From Talinum fruticosum (lineage: Eukaryota; Streptophyta; Magnoliopsida; Caryophyllales; Talinaceae): a stretch of 64,000 bases of DNA. Location: NCBI GenBank assembly GCA_021018815.1, contig JAITYX010000054.1, positions 3,410,001-3,474,000 on the forward strand, read 5' to 3'. The position numbers and the translations under genes were made by a program. Positions 21,964 to 34,260 of the stretch are shown in pieces. The notes beneath the pieces are model-generated. The model was not told where the DNA came from, ran no database searches, and saw only the letters and a program-made list of their open reading frames with translations. Each line of letters starts with the position of its first letter. Position 1 is the first letter of the stretch.

Positions 21964-22834
21964 GATCCTAGAGAGTCCCTTATCTCTTTCTCCGTACTTG
22001 GTGGAGGGATTTCCTTAATAGCCTTGATCTTGGATGGATAAACTTTAATTCCTCTAAGACTCACAACATAGGCTAAGAGTTTACCGGAGGTTAACCCAAA
22101 GGCACACTTTTGAGAATTAAGGCACATGGTATACTTTCGAGTCTATAGAAGAATTTTCTCAGTCGGGTAAGTGCCCCGCCTCGTGCTTGGATTTTATAAT
22201 CATATCATCTACATATACTTCAACCACTTTACGGATCATATCATGCGAGTAGTGTCATTGTTGTCCTCCGATACGTTACACCCGCATTTTTAGCCCAAAT
22301 GGCATCACCACAACGAATAAGTCTCCCATTGAGCGATGAAGATCGTCTTTTCCATGTCTTACTCAGCCATCTTCACTTAATTATACCCGACGTAACCATC
22401 CATAAATGAGAGAAGAGCATGACCCGTGGTATTATCTACCAAAAGATCAATATGAGGTAACGGGAAATCATTCTTAGGACTAGCCTTGTTTAAATCTCTT
22501 AAGTTGATGCACATGCGAACTTTGCCATCTTTCTTTGGGACTCGGAACTATATTTGCTACCCACTAAGGATAGTGAACTACCTTAATAAACCCGGCTTCC
22601 AACCGTTTCGAACCTCTTCCTTAATCTTCAAGGCCCATTCTGGTTTCATCCTTCTTAACTTCTACTTAATCGGCTTAACACCTTCATAAAGCGGAATTTT
22701 GTGTTCTGCTTTACTTGGATCTATACCCGGCATGTCTTTGTAGGATCATGCAAAGACATCGATGAACTCGTTAAGGAGTGAAGTGAATTGCTTCGCTTTT
22801 CTACATCCAAAGTTTTCCCAATCTTAACCTCTTT
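21964..22834 (-). pseudogene. Element A reverse transcriptase
   Basis: It would copy element RNA to DNA. Markers on the minus strand: KEVKIG at the N-terminal edge beside the copia insertion, a VDNTTGHALLSFMDGY block (22390-22435), the catalytic YVDD followed by MIIKS (YVDD 22204-22215), and LRGIKVYPSKIKAIKEIPPP (about 22010-22070) leading to the thumb. A palm motif R-M-C-I-N-R-L is recognisable near 22500 through frame changes. Stops and frameshifts are scattered. The upstream continuation lies beyond the 32-kb insertion at 55051. Confidence 0.85.
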
Positions 22835-22839
22835 GGGTT
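22835..22839. repeat. Target-site duplication of D1 (left)
   Basis: gggtt, repeated at 55046-55050 directly after the 3' LTR. Confidence 0.88.
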
Positions 22840-24417
22840 TGAAGACTTAAACACTTCTCAACGCATTTCGAGTTGCATTAAATGAATCGGTATAACCATC
22901 TCATACTTATAGTGTTTTGATTCCAAGGCATTCTCTCGTATCTCAAAAACTTCTTTGAGTAACATAGTATCTTCTCTAAGTGACACAGCTCTTACTTCTT
23001 ATATTTCTTGCTTATCTATAAGTGACTCGAAACCCGATTCTTTGTTCCGAGTCCAGAATCACTGCAGTTTATCGCAGATCGAGTGGACTAGTGTTTCATT
23101 TTCTCCCACTCGAATCCGACTTCGGTTATAAGTTCTATTTTGTTATAGTCGGTATTTCTAGTCTGTTTCTTGCTTAGTCTATATCAAGTTACTTCACTCG
23201 ATATTCTTTACTCGAACTTGATTCTTCACTTAGACTAAGTCGGATGGAATTCCGAGTATCATGGATATTGGACTCGAGAAAATTCCATTTTGTTTCGACT
23301 CGGATAATCGGTTGTTTAATTATGTTAATAATTATATTATCCGTGTCTAATCTTGGACCAAAGTATTTTATACTTTGAGAACCAAAATTGATTTACTTTT
23401 ATAGGTTATTCAAACGAGGATACACCTTTTTCAAACCACAAAAGTAACCGAGCTTCGAACGTCAAATCACCAAGCAGACATGGCTTTTCACCTTCTCTGC
23501 TCCAGTCCCGAAGATTGTGGCGGAGCTGTCTGTTTCCAAATCTGGAAAACTGGAACGCCAAGCTTAACGGTGGTTTCCACCTTACCTTTCAAGACACCGC
23601 CAGTGGTTTTGGGACTTCCAAGAGAGTTAAACCGTTGTCCAGCGTTCACATTACAACGGATACTTTCGAGTGACTCGAAAGCTTCTATCAACGGTCACAG
23701 GGGACTCTCGGTCGGTAGATGAAGATAACGGTTACTCGCCTGGTCATCTATAAATAGAAGCCACCTCACAAGACTTGAAGATTGCCGAATATATTGCTAA
23801 TACACATACTTGCTCAAAGTTATTGTATTTACTTTCAATCTTCTACTTACAACTCCCACTCTGTAATTCATTACTTTCGAGTTGTAAGGTCTTGTACTCG
23901 ACTACAAACTCTTTCTTACATTCTTTGTAAGGTCCCTTGACTAAGTTGTAAGGGTTAACTCAGCTTAGTTGTCCCTAGCTGTAAGGGTTATCTCAGCTAG
24001 GAAGTACTAGATCGGATAAGGAAATTTCGAGTCTAGGAAAACTTGTATAGAGTTGTCCGAGGGAGCAACTCGGGTTCGGTCAGTTCACGGTATTTTGTGG
24101 ACTCAAAATAGTGAATTTGACTTCGTGTCCGGATTGACACGGTCCGTGGTTTTCTGCCCCGGGAGGGTTTCCACGTAATCTCTAAGTGTTATATTTCCGA
24201 GTTTATTCTAGACTCGGACAGCTTTATAGCTCTTGCTTTTCTTGCTTATCCATTCGTAATAGCATTTCTAAGTCCAAACTTTTCTGACCCTGTTCATAGA
24301 CTCGGAATCTGTCTCTGTCTTATTTTTGACAGAAGAGCTTTAATTTCCACGAAAAACTTCTGTCACCCTATTCATCCCCCTCTAGGGTGACTCGGACTCT
24401 CCCCGAGCAGACCTTCA
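22840..24417 (+). repeat. 5' LTR of D1 (1578 bp)
   Basis: Direct repeat of 53469-55045, with TGAAG...CTTCA ends. A TATA box (tataaata) lies at 23749-23756, about 910 bp in. Downstream are paired words gtaagggttaactcagcttag / gtaagggttatctcagctagg. The region ends with ctctagggtgactcggactctcc before the primer site. Confidence 0.93.
23749..23756 (+). promoter_or_regulatory. TATA box in the 5' LTR of D1
   Basis: tataaata. The same position is intact in both LTRs of B, and reads tataaat in both LTRs of C. In the 3' LTR of D1 (54379-54386) it is changed to taaaaata. Confidence 0.75.
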
Positions 24418-24419
24418 AT

Positions 24420-24432
24420 TGGTATCAAAGCC
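24420..24432 (+). other. Primer binding site of D1 (initiator Met tRNA type)
   Basis: tggtatcaaagcc starts 2 bp after the LTR. The usual plant copia site complementary to the 3' end of initiator tRNA-Met is tggtatcagagc, so it differs by one base. Confidence 0.85.
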
Positions 24433-24477
24433 TAGCCTTTAAGAAAGGATCTAACAATCCAAAGGTCTAAAGGTCAA

Positions 24478-26300
24478 ATGGCTCGGAACACCGGAGAGTT
24501 CGACGAAGAAAGATCTTCCAACAGGCTACCAAAATTCAAAGGATCAAACTTTGGACACTCGGAAGAAGCTTATGGAATGTTTTCTTATGGATCATGATGA
24601 AGAGGTATGGGAAATCATACAACAAGGAAACTACATTCCAATGAAGACGAGATGAATTCAGAATCATTCCCAAGACAAAGGCTAAGTTCACACCAAGAGA
24701 AGCAGAGAAGTTCGAAAGAACTTCAAAGCAATGAACATCCTTATGTGCGCCATAAGCTCGGAAGAATATAATCGAGTCTTTGCCTCGTGACTCTGCTAAA
24801 GAGGTGTGGGATACTTTAGTCAACACCTATGAAGGTACAAGTCATGTAAGACAAGCGAAGATAAGTCAAGTATCTTCATAAATATGAGCTTTTTAAAATG
24901 GACCCAGAGGAGAACATTACTCATATGTTCATTCGCTTCACCGAGATTACCAATAATCTCAAATCTCTGGGAAAGAAAATTTCCCATGAAGAAATGTGCC
25001 TGGAAAATTCTCGAAGCCCACCAAAGAGACGATGGGGTCCGAAGGTGACTCGCCATAGAGGAGGCTCATAACCTCTCACTCTTAAAGCCGACGAGCTCAT
25101 CGGAAAGCTTCTAACTCACGAGATCCATCTAGAAGAAGAGGATGCCGAGGGCAGTACCAAAAGAAATATAGCACTAAAAGCCTCGTAATCCAAAGAAGCA
25201 AATCCGAGCTCTTCCGACTCGTAAGACGATCCCATGGCACTCATTGCAAGAGGCTTCAAGAGAATGATGAAGCACAAAAGATGGGACAAAAGGCCAAAAG
25301 AAGAATTCTACAAGAAAGATAAGAAAGACAGAAAAGGTAAGTTTACTTCCCCGTCCAAATTTCTTTGACTAAGAATTCTAGTTGTTTCGAATGTGGCAAC
25401 AAAGACCACATAGTCAAGGACTGTTCGAAAAGGAAAAGGGATAGAAAGAAGAAGAAAGCCATGATGGCAACATGGAGTGATGAGGATTCATCGGAAGATG
25501 ATGAGGACTCGGACGACTCGAAATGTCCGATGGCAATCTCGACTCGGAAGCCGAACAGAGTCGGACTCGGACTCGAACAATGAGGAAACAAATTCTCAGG
25601 AGGTAATCGAATACTTTCTTAAGTTCTCCAAAGTTGATTTAGCTAAGTATATTTTTACTTTGGAAGAAAAGTCCAATTCCGATTCTTCTCAATTCAAAGA
25701 ACAACTTGAGTTAATTACTTCGAGAGCACTTCTTTGAAAAATGAATTAGAAAAACCGAGACTCTCATTCGGAGAACTCAAGACTAGTGCTCAATCTAATG
25801 AGACCGAGTCTAAGCCGCTCAGAAAGAAAATAAGCAACTAAAAAGGAAGCTCACCGAGTCTCAAGATCTGGTTTTAAAGTTTACTCAAGGTCGGAAGAAC
25901 CTTGACATGCTCTTAGGATCACAATGTGTCTCTTTTCGAAAAGAAGGTCTTGGTTTTAACAAAGAGGAAGAATCCAAGTCTCACTCGGAATTGTTCAAAA
26001 GGATTCCGTAACTGTAAAGTTCAAGAAAGCTGAGCTCGGTCCCATTCACGTAAATGAAGGGAGGACTAAGACCAGAACTATTTACAAAAAGAAATCATTC
26101 TCTCCTGTTTCAAAAGGAAAAGTTTTCGAAAAGAAAGAGACACAGACTCGGCTTCTCGAGAGGAAGACTCGGAATCCGACAAAACCCAAAGTCATTCAAA
26201 TCCGGGTTCCGAAACACCTTCTTCCTCGAAAAGGACCACGAGTAAGGAATGTTACTTGGGTTCGTTAGAGGAAGTAAGAAGGGTTAGATTCTCTCTGTCT
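24478..26300 (+). pseudogene. D1 gag
   Basis: ATG at 24478 (MARNTGEFDEE). A copia gag domain (UBN2-like) follows in several frames, with EVWEI at about 24600 and the EVWDTLVNTYEG region at 24800-24840. A zinc knuckle CFECGNKDHIVKDC (CX2CX4HX4C) lies at 25383-25424, and then an acid-rich stretch (DEDSSEDDEDSDDS). Gag builds the particle and the knuckle binds RNA. Frameshifts break the long frame. Copies B and C hold the same gene. Confidence 0.88.
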
Positions 26301-27127
26301 TGCAGGTCACTCGAAAAGATCAAAAGGACATTGGTACCTGGACAGCGGATGTTCACGACACATGTCAGGTGACCAAGGACTCTTTTCCGAGCTAGAATCA
26401 TACAAAGGAGGAAAAGTGACTTTTGGAGATGACAAGCAAAGGCAAGATAGTGGGTATTGGCGAGATTGGAAATGGAAACAATCTGGTGAGCCCAGTCTAC
26501 CTTGTCAAAGGACTAAAATATAATCTTCTTAGCATCTCCCAGCTATGCGACAAAGGTCGGAGGTAAGATTCACTCAATCTAAGTGCTACATCTCAGATGA
26601 GACCACCAAAGAGGTAAAGCTCTCGGGTAAGAGATCCGATAAAACTTATATCACTCCTCTTTCGACCCAAGCTAGAATTTATCTTGCTTAAAAGCATCTC
26701 TTCATGATGATTCATGGTCTTGGCATCGTAGATTAGGTCATATTAGTATGCATACTATCAAAAAGCTGGCATCTCATAGTCTGGTTAGGGGTTTACCTAA
26801 GCTGTGTTTTGAGAAAGACAAAGTTTGTGAAGCATGTACAAGGGGGAAACAGTCGGATCCTCATTCAAGTCTCTCAAGACTGTTTCGACATCAAAGGTGC
26901 TTGAACCGCTACATATGGATCTATGTGGTGAAATTCCAGTGAAGAGCCTCGGAGGTAAATCCTACATTCTTGTCATTATTGATGACTTTTCAAGATTTAC
27001 CTGGGTGTGTTTTCTCAAGCATAAAAATGAAGCATTCAAGGAGTTCAGCAAGCTCAGTAGAAAGATTCAAGTTGAGTCTCGGACTCGGATTCAAAGCATT
27101 CGAACCGACCATGGAAGGGAGTTCGAT
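26300..27127 (+). pseudogene. D1 protease and first part of integrase
   Basis: A copia protease with WYLDSGCSRHMSG (DSG at 26341-26349) opens this part. The GAG-pre-integrase zinc region follows at 26720-26850 (SWHRRLGHISMHTIKKLA, then C-x-x-C). Integrase core begins near 26900 with HMDLCGEI (first Asp) and reaches RTDHGREFD (second Asp, about 27108), where element B is inserted. The frame is open at 26834-27127 but interrupted before that. Confidence 0.88.
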
Positions 27128-28693
27128 CGAAGGTTTGCTCGAAGAGAGTCCGAGTCACCCTAGAGGAGGGGTGAATAGGGTGATAGGAAATTCTTTGCGA
27201 AAACACACTCTTTTACACGTAAGTAGAAAGGAAGATAGATTCTGAGTCTATTAACCGGGTCGAAAAGATTGGACTCGAAAGCAATGAATCGAAAGAACAA
27301 GAGCGATAGAAGGCCGTCCGAGTCTAGAATGAACTCGGAGAGATAACACTTAGATTTTACGTGGAAACCCTCCCGGGGCAGAAAACCACGGCCCGTGTCA
27401 ATCCGGACACGAAGTCAAATCCACTATTTTGAGTCCACAAAATACCGTGAACCGACCGAACCCGAGTTGCTCCCTTAGATAACTCTATACAAGTTTTCCT
27501 AGACTCGAAATTCCTTTATCTCGATCTAGTACTTCCTAGCTGAGATAACCTTTACAGCCTAGGGACAACTAAGCCGAGTTAGCCCTTACACCTTAGTCAA
27601 GGGACCTTACAAAGAATGTAAGAAAGAGTTTGTAATCGAGTACAAGACCTTACAACTCGTAAAGTAATGAATTACAGAGTGGGAGTTGTAAGTAGAAGAT
27701 TGAAAGTAAATACAATGACTTTTCTCAAGTATGTGTATTAACAAGTAGATTCGGCAATCTTCAAGTCTTGTGAAGTGGCTTCTATTTATAGATAACCGGA
27801 CAGAGTAGCCGTTATCTTCATCTGCTGACCAAGAGTCTTCGTGACCGTTGATAGAGGCTTTCGAGTCACTCATAAAGTATCCGTTGAAAGATGAACGTTG
27901 GACAACGGTTTAACTCTCTTGGAAGTCCCGAAACCATCGGTAGTGTCTTGAAAAATGAGGTGGAAACCACCGTTAAGCTTGGAGTTCCAGTTTTCCGGAT
28001 ATGGAAACAGACATGACTTCCGACACAATCTTCCGGGACTGGAGCGAGGAAGGTGAAGAGCCATGTCTGCTAGTGATTAGACGTTCGAAGCCGGTTACTT
28101 TTGTGGTTTGAAAAAGGTGTATCCTCGAATGAATAACCTATAAAAGTAAATTAATTTTGGTTCTCAAAGTATAGAATACTTTGGCCCAAGATTAGACACA
28201 GATAATAAAATAATTATAATAATTAAGCAACCGATTATCCGAGTCGAAACGAAATGGAATTTTTTGAGTCCAATATTCATGATACTCGGAATTCATCCGA
28301 CTTAGTCTAAGCAATAGAGCAAGTTCCACAAAGAATATTAGAGTGAGATAACTTGATATAGACTAAGCATGAAATAAACCAAGAATACCGACTATACAAA
28401 ATAGAACGTATAACCACAAGTCGATTCTCGAGACGGAATACTCGGTATATTCAAACGCGATAAATCCGAGTGAAGATGAACTCGTAAATTAAGATCCAGC
28501 TTTCGAGTCGCTTACGGAAACGCAATAAATGCAATAAGTGAAAACCGTATTACTCGGAGAAGATACTATTTTAGTCAAAGAAGTTTCGCGATACCGAGAA
28601 TGCCTTGGAATCAAAACTCTATATGCATGGGATTGTTATACCCGATTCCTTTTACACAACTTAGAAAAGTATTGAGCATTGTCCGAGTCTTCA
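27128..28693 (-). repeat. 3' LTR of element B
   Basis: Inverted relative to the D1 LTR and paired with 46867-48432. The plus strand starts cgaaggtttgctcg (first base t changed to c) and ends tgtccgagtcttca. TATA box tataaata (minus) lies at 27783-27790. Confidence 0.92.
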
Positions 28694-28706
28694 ATCTCCC
28701 CTTTTT
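28694..28706 (-). other. Polypurine tract of element B
   Basis: On the minus strand aaaaaggggagat directly precedes the 3' LTR, where plus-strand DNA synthesis starts. C has the same motif at 37463-37474. Confidence 0.8.
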
Positions 28707-28929
28707 GATGAAAGGCATTCCATACTTAAACAGAAACTTTGTTAGAGAAAAAATATTGATTCCGAGTGATTTGCACATAAGTAAAACATACTCAATAGTT
28801 CGGAGCAATATATAATATATCGGAGCAAAACAAAATAAAGTATGCTTTAACATTAACTCGTAAAATAATGAACTCGAAATTAATAATGAAGTGCATTAAT
28901 CCATTAAAAGTCAAAAGGGCGGAAAAAGC

Positions 28930-30696
28930 TCCCCTAAACAAGACAACAAATTTTCTGATTACATTTCTCCCCTTGCCTTTCAGCAAAAAAATAACAAAAA
29001 GAAGGGAGAAAAGAACAAGTAATACAAATGAGTTGTTTGGACAAAAAAATCTTTGAAAGAGAAAAAAATGCGGAGACACCGAGGAATTGTGACTCGAGTG
29101 CATGGCTCCTACGAGGGAGGGGGATTTCGAGTGGAGGCGGAGATGCGCCGCGCCGATATGATCTTGACGATGTGCTTGAGCGCAGCAAAGGGAGAACCGG
29201 GATTGTCCTCAAGGGCTTAGCTCGTGTGGCCGACCCGGAGAGAGTGGATCGAGGGGTTCTTCCCTTGGGACCTCGGTGGCTGGTAGGGGCTGCTCTGTCC
29301 GACCCGCCGGAGAAGCTAGGTCTTCGACCCACCTAGCATCGCTGTCCGAGCCGAGTATAGCTATTTGAGCTTGGGGAGCAGCTCGACCCTCAGCAGTTGC
29401 CACGGCCTCTTCTTCCCTTTGCCCGAAAGGGCCTGCTTCAGCTGCAGGTTCCTCGAGCATCTTCTGCTGCATCTGCAGCCTTCTTCCTCTTCTTCCTCAT
29501 CCCCGCTGTCCGAGGAGGTCGGACTCGGGCTCGAAGACGCTTTAGACGCGTCTCGAGTCATCCCGGTCCTAAGCCGCCTTGGACCGTCTCTCTCTAAGGA
29601 GCTCGACCAGCTCCTTCGCTCCTGGACCAGCTCCCTCATCTCAAGAACGAGAGACTGCCGCTCTCGGATTTGGGACTCGACTCGATCTTTTGGTTGATGG
29701 TCGGACCTTGGAGGACAGATTTGAAACCTCGGAGCATGTCTCCGAGTTCGAAGACACGGAGCCGATCTTGTCCATGAAAGCGAGGGACAAGAGGGCGGAG
29801 AGAGATTTCGAGGCACCCGAGGTGGAGGCACCACCAGGTGTAGAGGGAAGAGGGAGAGGGGTTGATTTCGAGTCCGAGGAGGAGAGGGAGGCCTCGGCTC
29901 CGAGTTGTGAACCCGGGCACCGTGGTCGGCTTCCGGTATCCGTACCCATGGAGTTCCTTCTTGCCTACCACAATGGCAGCCTCACACACTCGCGTTTGGG
30001 TCCGAGGGAAGAGGAACTTGAAATTGTTTGAAGACAAGGGTCGAAGAGCACCGAAAGGAAGGGAGGTGTTCTTCTTGGATTGGAGTTGAGCTAGCACGAC
30101 TGCCATCCGCTCAATGATGGAAGGGAAGAGGTCTACTTCGTATCCCTCAAGGATGTCGAAGAGAGCTTTGAGGTGCTTGGAGTTAGGGTTCTCCTTGCTC
30201 GGAATGTTGTGAGAAGAAGGTTCTCATCAGCAGAAAGCACGAAGGCGAGCTTCGACTTCAACCGAGTCACGTAAAAGTTTTTCCTGGACCCGTGGAATTC
30301 TTTGGCGTATTTTTCAAAGAAGTCGTCGGCGACTTCGAGTGAAAGGAATAGGATTGTTGTTCAAGAAAAGAGAAGAGACCTTGAACAGGCGGTGGAGGAG
30401 AGAGGTGTTGATGCGAACAAGTAATGTTTTGAACCCTAGAGGTTAGAACATTTTTGGAGTGGGTGAGGTGAGCATAGAACTCGAAACGAGTTCAGGATAG
30501 ATGAACTCGCTGAAACACAGGAAGTAGTATACTCCGGTGGTTTGTATGTTGGACAACCAAGAAAATTTGGTTGTTGGAAAGAATTTGTCATCCAGAGTGC
30601 AAGATGCTCGGGTGACAACGGGTTTGGAAGGGGTTGGTGCGAGCTTTTGGAAGAGGGAGAAACCCGGAAGTCGGGATGGTTTCCTCGTTTAGGCAT
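28930..30696 (-). pseudogene. Element B extra 3' ORF (envelope-like position), broken
   Basis: Starts at ATG 30696 (MPKRGNHPDF), about 640 bp after the pol stop, and runs to about 28930 in shifting frames. The order is a basic/serine-rich head, a globular part (ALWMTNSFQQPNFLGC, then a stretch around FI-Y-PELVSSF-like residues) and a part related to FFEKFAKE...FPESRKNFYV seen in D1. Next comes a serine/proline-rich, acid-rich region with SS-D-E-E-E-E-E-G, and a hydrophobic segment (VLLVLFSLLFVIFLL) followed by basic residues near 29010-28960. The middle resembles a plant retroelement protein family of unknown function ('putative plant transposon protein'). An envelope role is not shown. Confidence 0.6.
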
Positions 30697-30934
30697 TGTG
30701 AGAGAAGGAGAGAAGAGATGAAACTTTTCGAGTAGAAGAGAGAAGGAGGTGTAGAAGAGAAGAAAATGAAAATGTAGAAGAAAGAGATGAGAGCAATCGA
30801 AACTTACGAGAGAGAGAGAGCTTCTTCGATGCTTGCGGACGATCAAGAGTGACTGTTCACGTAGTAATCTTACGCGAGAAGTTTCTTTTGAGAGAGATGG
30901 AGTTTAGAATACCGAGATGAGGATGGATAGTCGT

Positions 30935-30942
30935 TATTTATA
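30935..30942 (-). promoter_or_regulatory. Internal TATA-like motif upstream of the extra ORF of B
   Basis: tataaata on the minus strand, 239 bp before ATG 30696. Equivalent motifs occur in D1 (51166-51173) and C (about 39745-39754). Beside it is a conserved gggcgcgctta-like block. Confidence 0.55.
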
Positions 30943-31333
30943 GAAAATAAGCGCGCCCGTCAACTATCCGTTAAGTATAACTCCGTTCGACTCGGCTTGT
31001 CCATCGAGTCACCAAAGACCGGTGTGACGGTTCTTCTTCAACGGTTGAGATACCAGCGGTTTGAAATCCACGGCTAAGATCCGATCGCAGCGCTCGAGAA
31101 AGAGAGAGAAAAAGATTTTGAAAATATAATCCGAAACTCTCCACTATTCTAGAGATAGTCTCAGAAAATTTGATGTCCAAGTTTTTCTACATCCGAGTTT
31201 GACTCGTAAAGTTTTCCGAGTGACTCGAAACACGAAATAACTATCAGCCCAAGTATCACTGAATCAATCGAACTAATTGTTATTAACAGAGAAAGCACAT
31301 AGCACGGAATTATGCAACAGAGGTAGTATAAAA

Positions 31334-31850
31334 TTAAGCATTTAACATACCAAGCTCATTCCGAATAAAACAAAACCGATCTTCACCAAGAGGCTTAGTA
31401 AAGATATCAGCTAATTGAAGATTAGTAGGAATGAACTCAAGTGTAATATCACCCTTTTCGAGTGATCGCGTAAGAAGTGATACCCGACCTCAATATGCTT
31501 TGTTTTTGAGTGCTTGGACAGGATTCTTGGTGATACTGATTGCGCTTTGGTTGTCACACTTGATTGGAACCGAGTTGAGAAATAGTCCAAGATCCTTCAA
31601 GTGTTGTTTTATCCAAAGAATCCGAGCGCAACAAGCTCCAGCGGCAATATATTCAGCTTCCGCAATCGATAGAGCTACCGAGTTCCGCTTCTTTGAGTGC
31701 CAAGATATTAGGGATTGACCCGTAAATTGGCAAGCTCCGGATGTGCTCTTTCGATCAACTTTGTATCCTACGTAGTCTGCGTCCGCAAGATATCTAAATA
31801 TTCTCTTCACCGCAGTGAGATGTGATTCTTTTGGATTAGCTTGAAATCTT
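31334..31850 (-). pseudogene. Element B RNase H
   Basis: ADADYVGYKVDRKSTSGACQ, then SVALSIAEAEYIAAGACCAR and KCDNQSAISITKNPVQ show a copia RNase H with its acidic residues. The pol stop is at 31334-31336. Upstream of the ADADY motif B has lost about 60 bp that C and D1 keep, and at about 31850 another roughly 110 bp, so RT and RNase H are joined by a deletion. Confidence 0.88.
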
Positions 31851-32740
31851 TCTCATCCGAGTCGAGCTTTATACTCGTCGCTCATGGGAGTAGATGCGTG
31901 CTTTGCATCCCGAAGTTTGTATTTCTTCAGCAGTTCCTTGGTGTATTTTGATTGATGAACAAAGATTCCATCTTTGTCTTGTTTGATTTGTAGCCCAAGG
32001 AAGAAATTGAGTTCTCCCATCATACTCATTTGAAATTCTTGACTCATCAACTCGGAAAATTCTCGGCACGTAAATTCATTAGTAGCACCGAAAATAATAT
32101 CATCAACATAGATTTGAACAATAAGGAAATCTTTCCCTTTGGTCTTTGTGAAGAGTGTCTTGTCGATCCGACCTCTTTTGAAATCATTTTGAACCAAGAA
32201 GCTACTCGATCTTTCATACCAAGCTCGAGGTGCTTGCTTAAGACCATAGAGAGCCTTTTGAAGTTTGAAAACATGATTTGGAAATTCCGAGTTTTCAAAA
32301 CCAGGAGGTCTGCTCGACATAAACTTCTTCTTCAATAAAACCATTGAGAAAAGCACACTTAACATCCATTTGATATAATTTAATATGCATGCTTGGATGC
32401 AAATGCCAATAGTATTCTAATGGCCTCAATTCACGCTACTGGTGCAAAGGTTTCCCCACAATCAATTCCTTCTTCTTGATTATATCCCCGAGCCACAAGT
32501 CTAGCCTTGTTTCGACTACCACTCCACCCTCATCCAGTTTGTTTTTGAAAACCCATTTGGTTCCTATAACTCGGGTGGTCGAAGGTCGGTTGGTCGAGTC
32601 CGGACTTGGTTTCTCTCGAATTGATTAAGTTCTTCTTGCATGGCATCTACCCATTCAGGTTCATTAAGGGCCTCTAGTGCATTTTTGGGTTCGAGTTAAT
32701 GAAATGAATGCAGTGAATGCACATAGATTGTGTAAAGAAG
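31851..32740 (-). pseudogene. Element B reverse transcriptase
   Basis: The frame 32365-31853 holds [29 protein letters not shown], the catalytic YVDD (32099-32110) and FFLGLQIKQDKDGIFVHQSK. The N-terminal part to 32740 is in other frames (GTKWVFKNK region at about 32540). The last part before RNase H is deleted. Confidence 0.88.
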
Positions 32741-32834
32741 AACGAGTTCTTACCCCACTTGTTGATATAAGAAATGATGTTTTCTTGGGGATGACTGGAA
32801 GTAAATTTGAAAGCTTCACCAGTTCTTTGATTCA

Positions 32835-33870
32835 CTAGGTTTGTGGGTCGAGCTGTTTGATCTTCGAAGCTTGTTCCGAGTATGAAGACTCACTTGGCTT
32901 CTCCTGTTCAAGCTCATCAAATACTACATGGATGCTTTCTTCCACTTTGTTAGTTCGATTATTGAAGATACGATATGCTTTGCTATGAGAGGAGTAACCT
33001 AGAAAAATACCTTCGTCCGACCAAGCATCAAACTTGGTCGGATGATCCTTACCATTGTTGTGAACGAAGCACTTACATCCGAAAGGTCTCGAAATAGGAG
33101 ATATTTGACTTCTTCCCTTTGTAGAGCTCATACGGTGTTTTCTTCGGAATGGGTCCGATGAGGCATCTATTTAGAGTGTAGTTGGTCGTGTTCACTCGCC
33201 TCCGCCTGAGAAATAGTAAGGCAAGTTGTGTTCAATCATCATCGTCCTTTCTATTTCTTCAAGGGTTCTGTTCTTTCTCTCTACTACTTCATTCTGTTGA
33301 GGAGTTCTGGGTGCTGAGAAGTTGTGAGAGATTCCATTTTTGTCACAAAACTCGAGAATTCCGAGTAGTCGAACTCCCTTCCATGGTCGGTTCGAATCCT
33401 CCGGATCCGAGTCCGAGACTCAACTTGAATTTTTCTGCAGAGCTTGCTGAACTCCTTGAAAGCTTCATTTTTGTGCTTAAGAAAACACACCCAGGTAAAC
33501 CGTGAGAAATCATCAATAATTACAAGTATGTACGATTTACCTCCGAGACTCTTCACAGGGATTTCACCACATAAGTCCATATGCGATAATTCAAGTACTT
33601 TGGATGTGGAAACTGTCTTCGAGAGATTTGAATGAAGATCCGACTTGCTTCCTCTCGGTGCATGCTTCAAATACTTTGTCTTTCTCAAAAACACAGTTAG
33701 GTAAACCCCTAACTAAACCATTAGATGCCAATTTCTTTATGGTATGCATGCTAATATGGCCTAATCTACGATGCCAAGTCCAAGAATCATCATGGAGAGA
33801 TGCTTTTAAGCAAGATAAGTTCGACTTGGGTCGAAAGAGGGATGATGTATGTATTACCCGATCTCTTACC
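32835..33870 (-). pseudogene. Element B integrase
   Basis: The zinc region WHRRLGHISMHTIKKLA (about 33740-33790) is followed by HMDLCGEI, IDDFSRFTWVCFLKHKNEAF and RTDHGREFDYSEF (33360-33580). The C-terminal part includes FGCKCFVHNNGKDHPTKFDA and DEGIFLGYSSHSKAYRIFN (33090-32940). Frameshifts lie between these blocks. Confidence 0.9.
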
Positions 33871-33979
33871 CGAAAGCTTGATCTCTTTGGTTGAGACATC
33901 GAAATAGTGCAATTGGTCCGAGTGAATCTTACCTCTTGACCTTTGTCACATAGTTGAGAGATGCTGAGCAGATTATATT

Positions 33980-34260
33980 TCAATCCCTTGACAAGATAGA
34001 CTGGATCGACCAGATTGCTTCCTTTTTCAATCTTGCCAATCCCCACGATCTTGCCCTTGCTATCATCTCCAAAGGTGACTTTTCCTCCTTTATGTCCTGT
34101 TCAACTCGTAAAAGAGTCCCGCATCTCCCGACATATGGCGTAAACATCCACCTGTCAAGGTACCAGTGTCCTTTTGATCTCTTCCGAGTGACCCGCAAAA
34201 CAAAAAGAATCTAACCCTTCTCACTTCCTCTAACGAACCCAAGTAACATTCTTTACTCGT
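33980..34260 (-). pseudogene. Element B protease
   Basis: HWYLD is followed by a frame change exactly at the catalytic triplet: the DSG of D1 reads as DRW here because of a small insertion/deletion at a cagcgg site (about 34155). GDD...ARARSWGLARLKK follows. It is inactive as read. Confidence 0.75.

Noticed and set aside
29361..30106. Long overlapping ORFs on both strands (also 37682-38876 and 52191-52757)
   Set aside because: These overlap the extra 3' ORF of the copia elements; ccg/cgg-rich sequence opens shadow frames. Only the strand collinear with pol and present in all three copies was kept.
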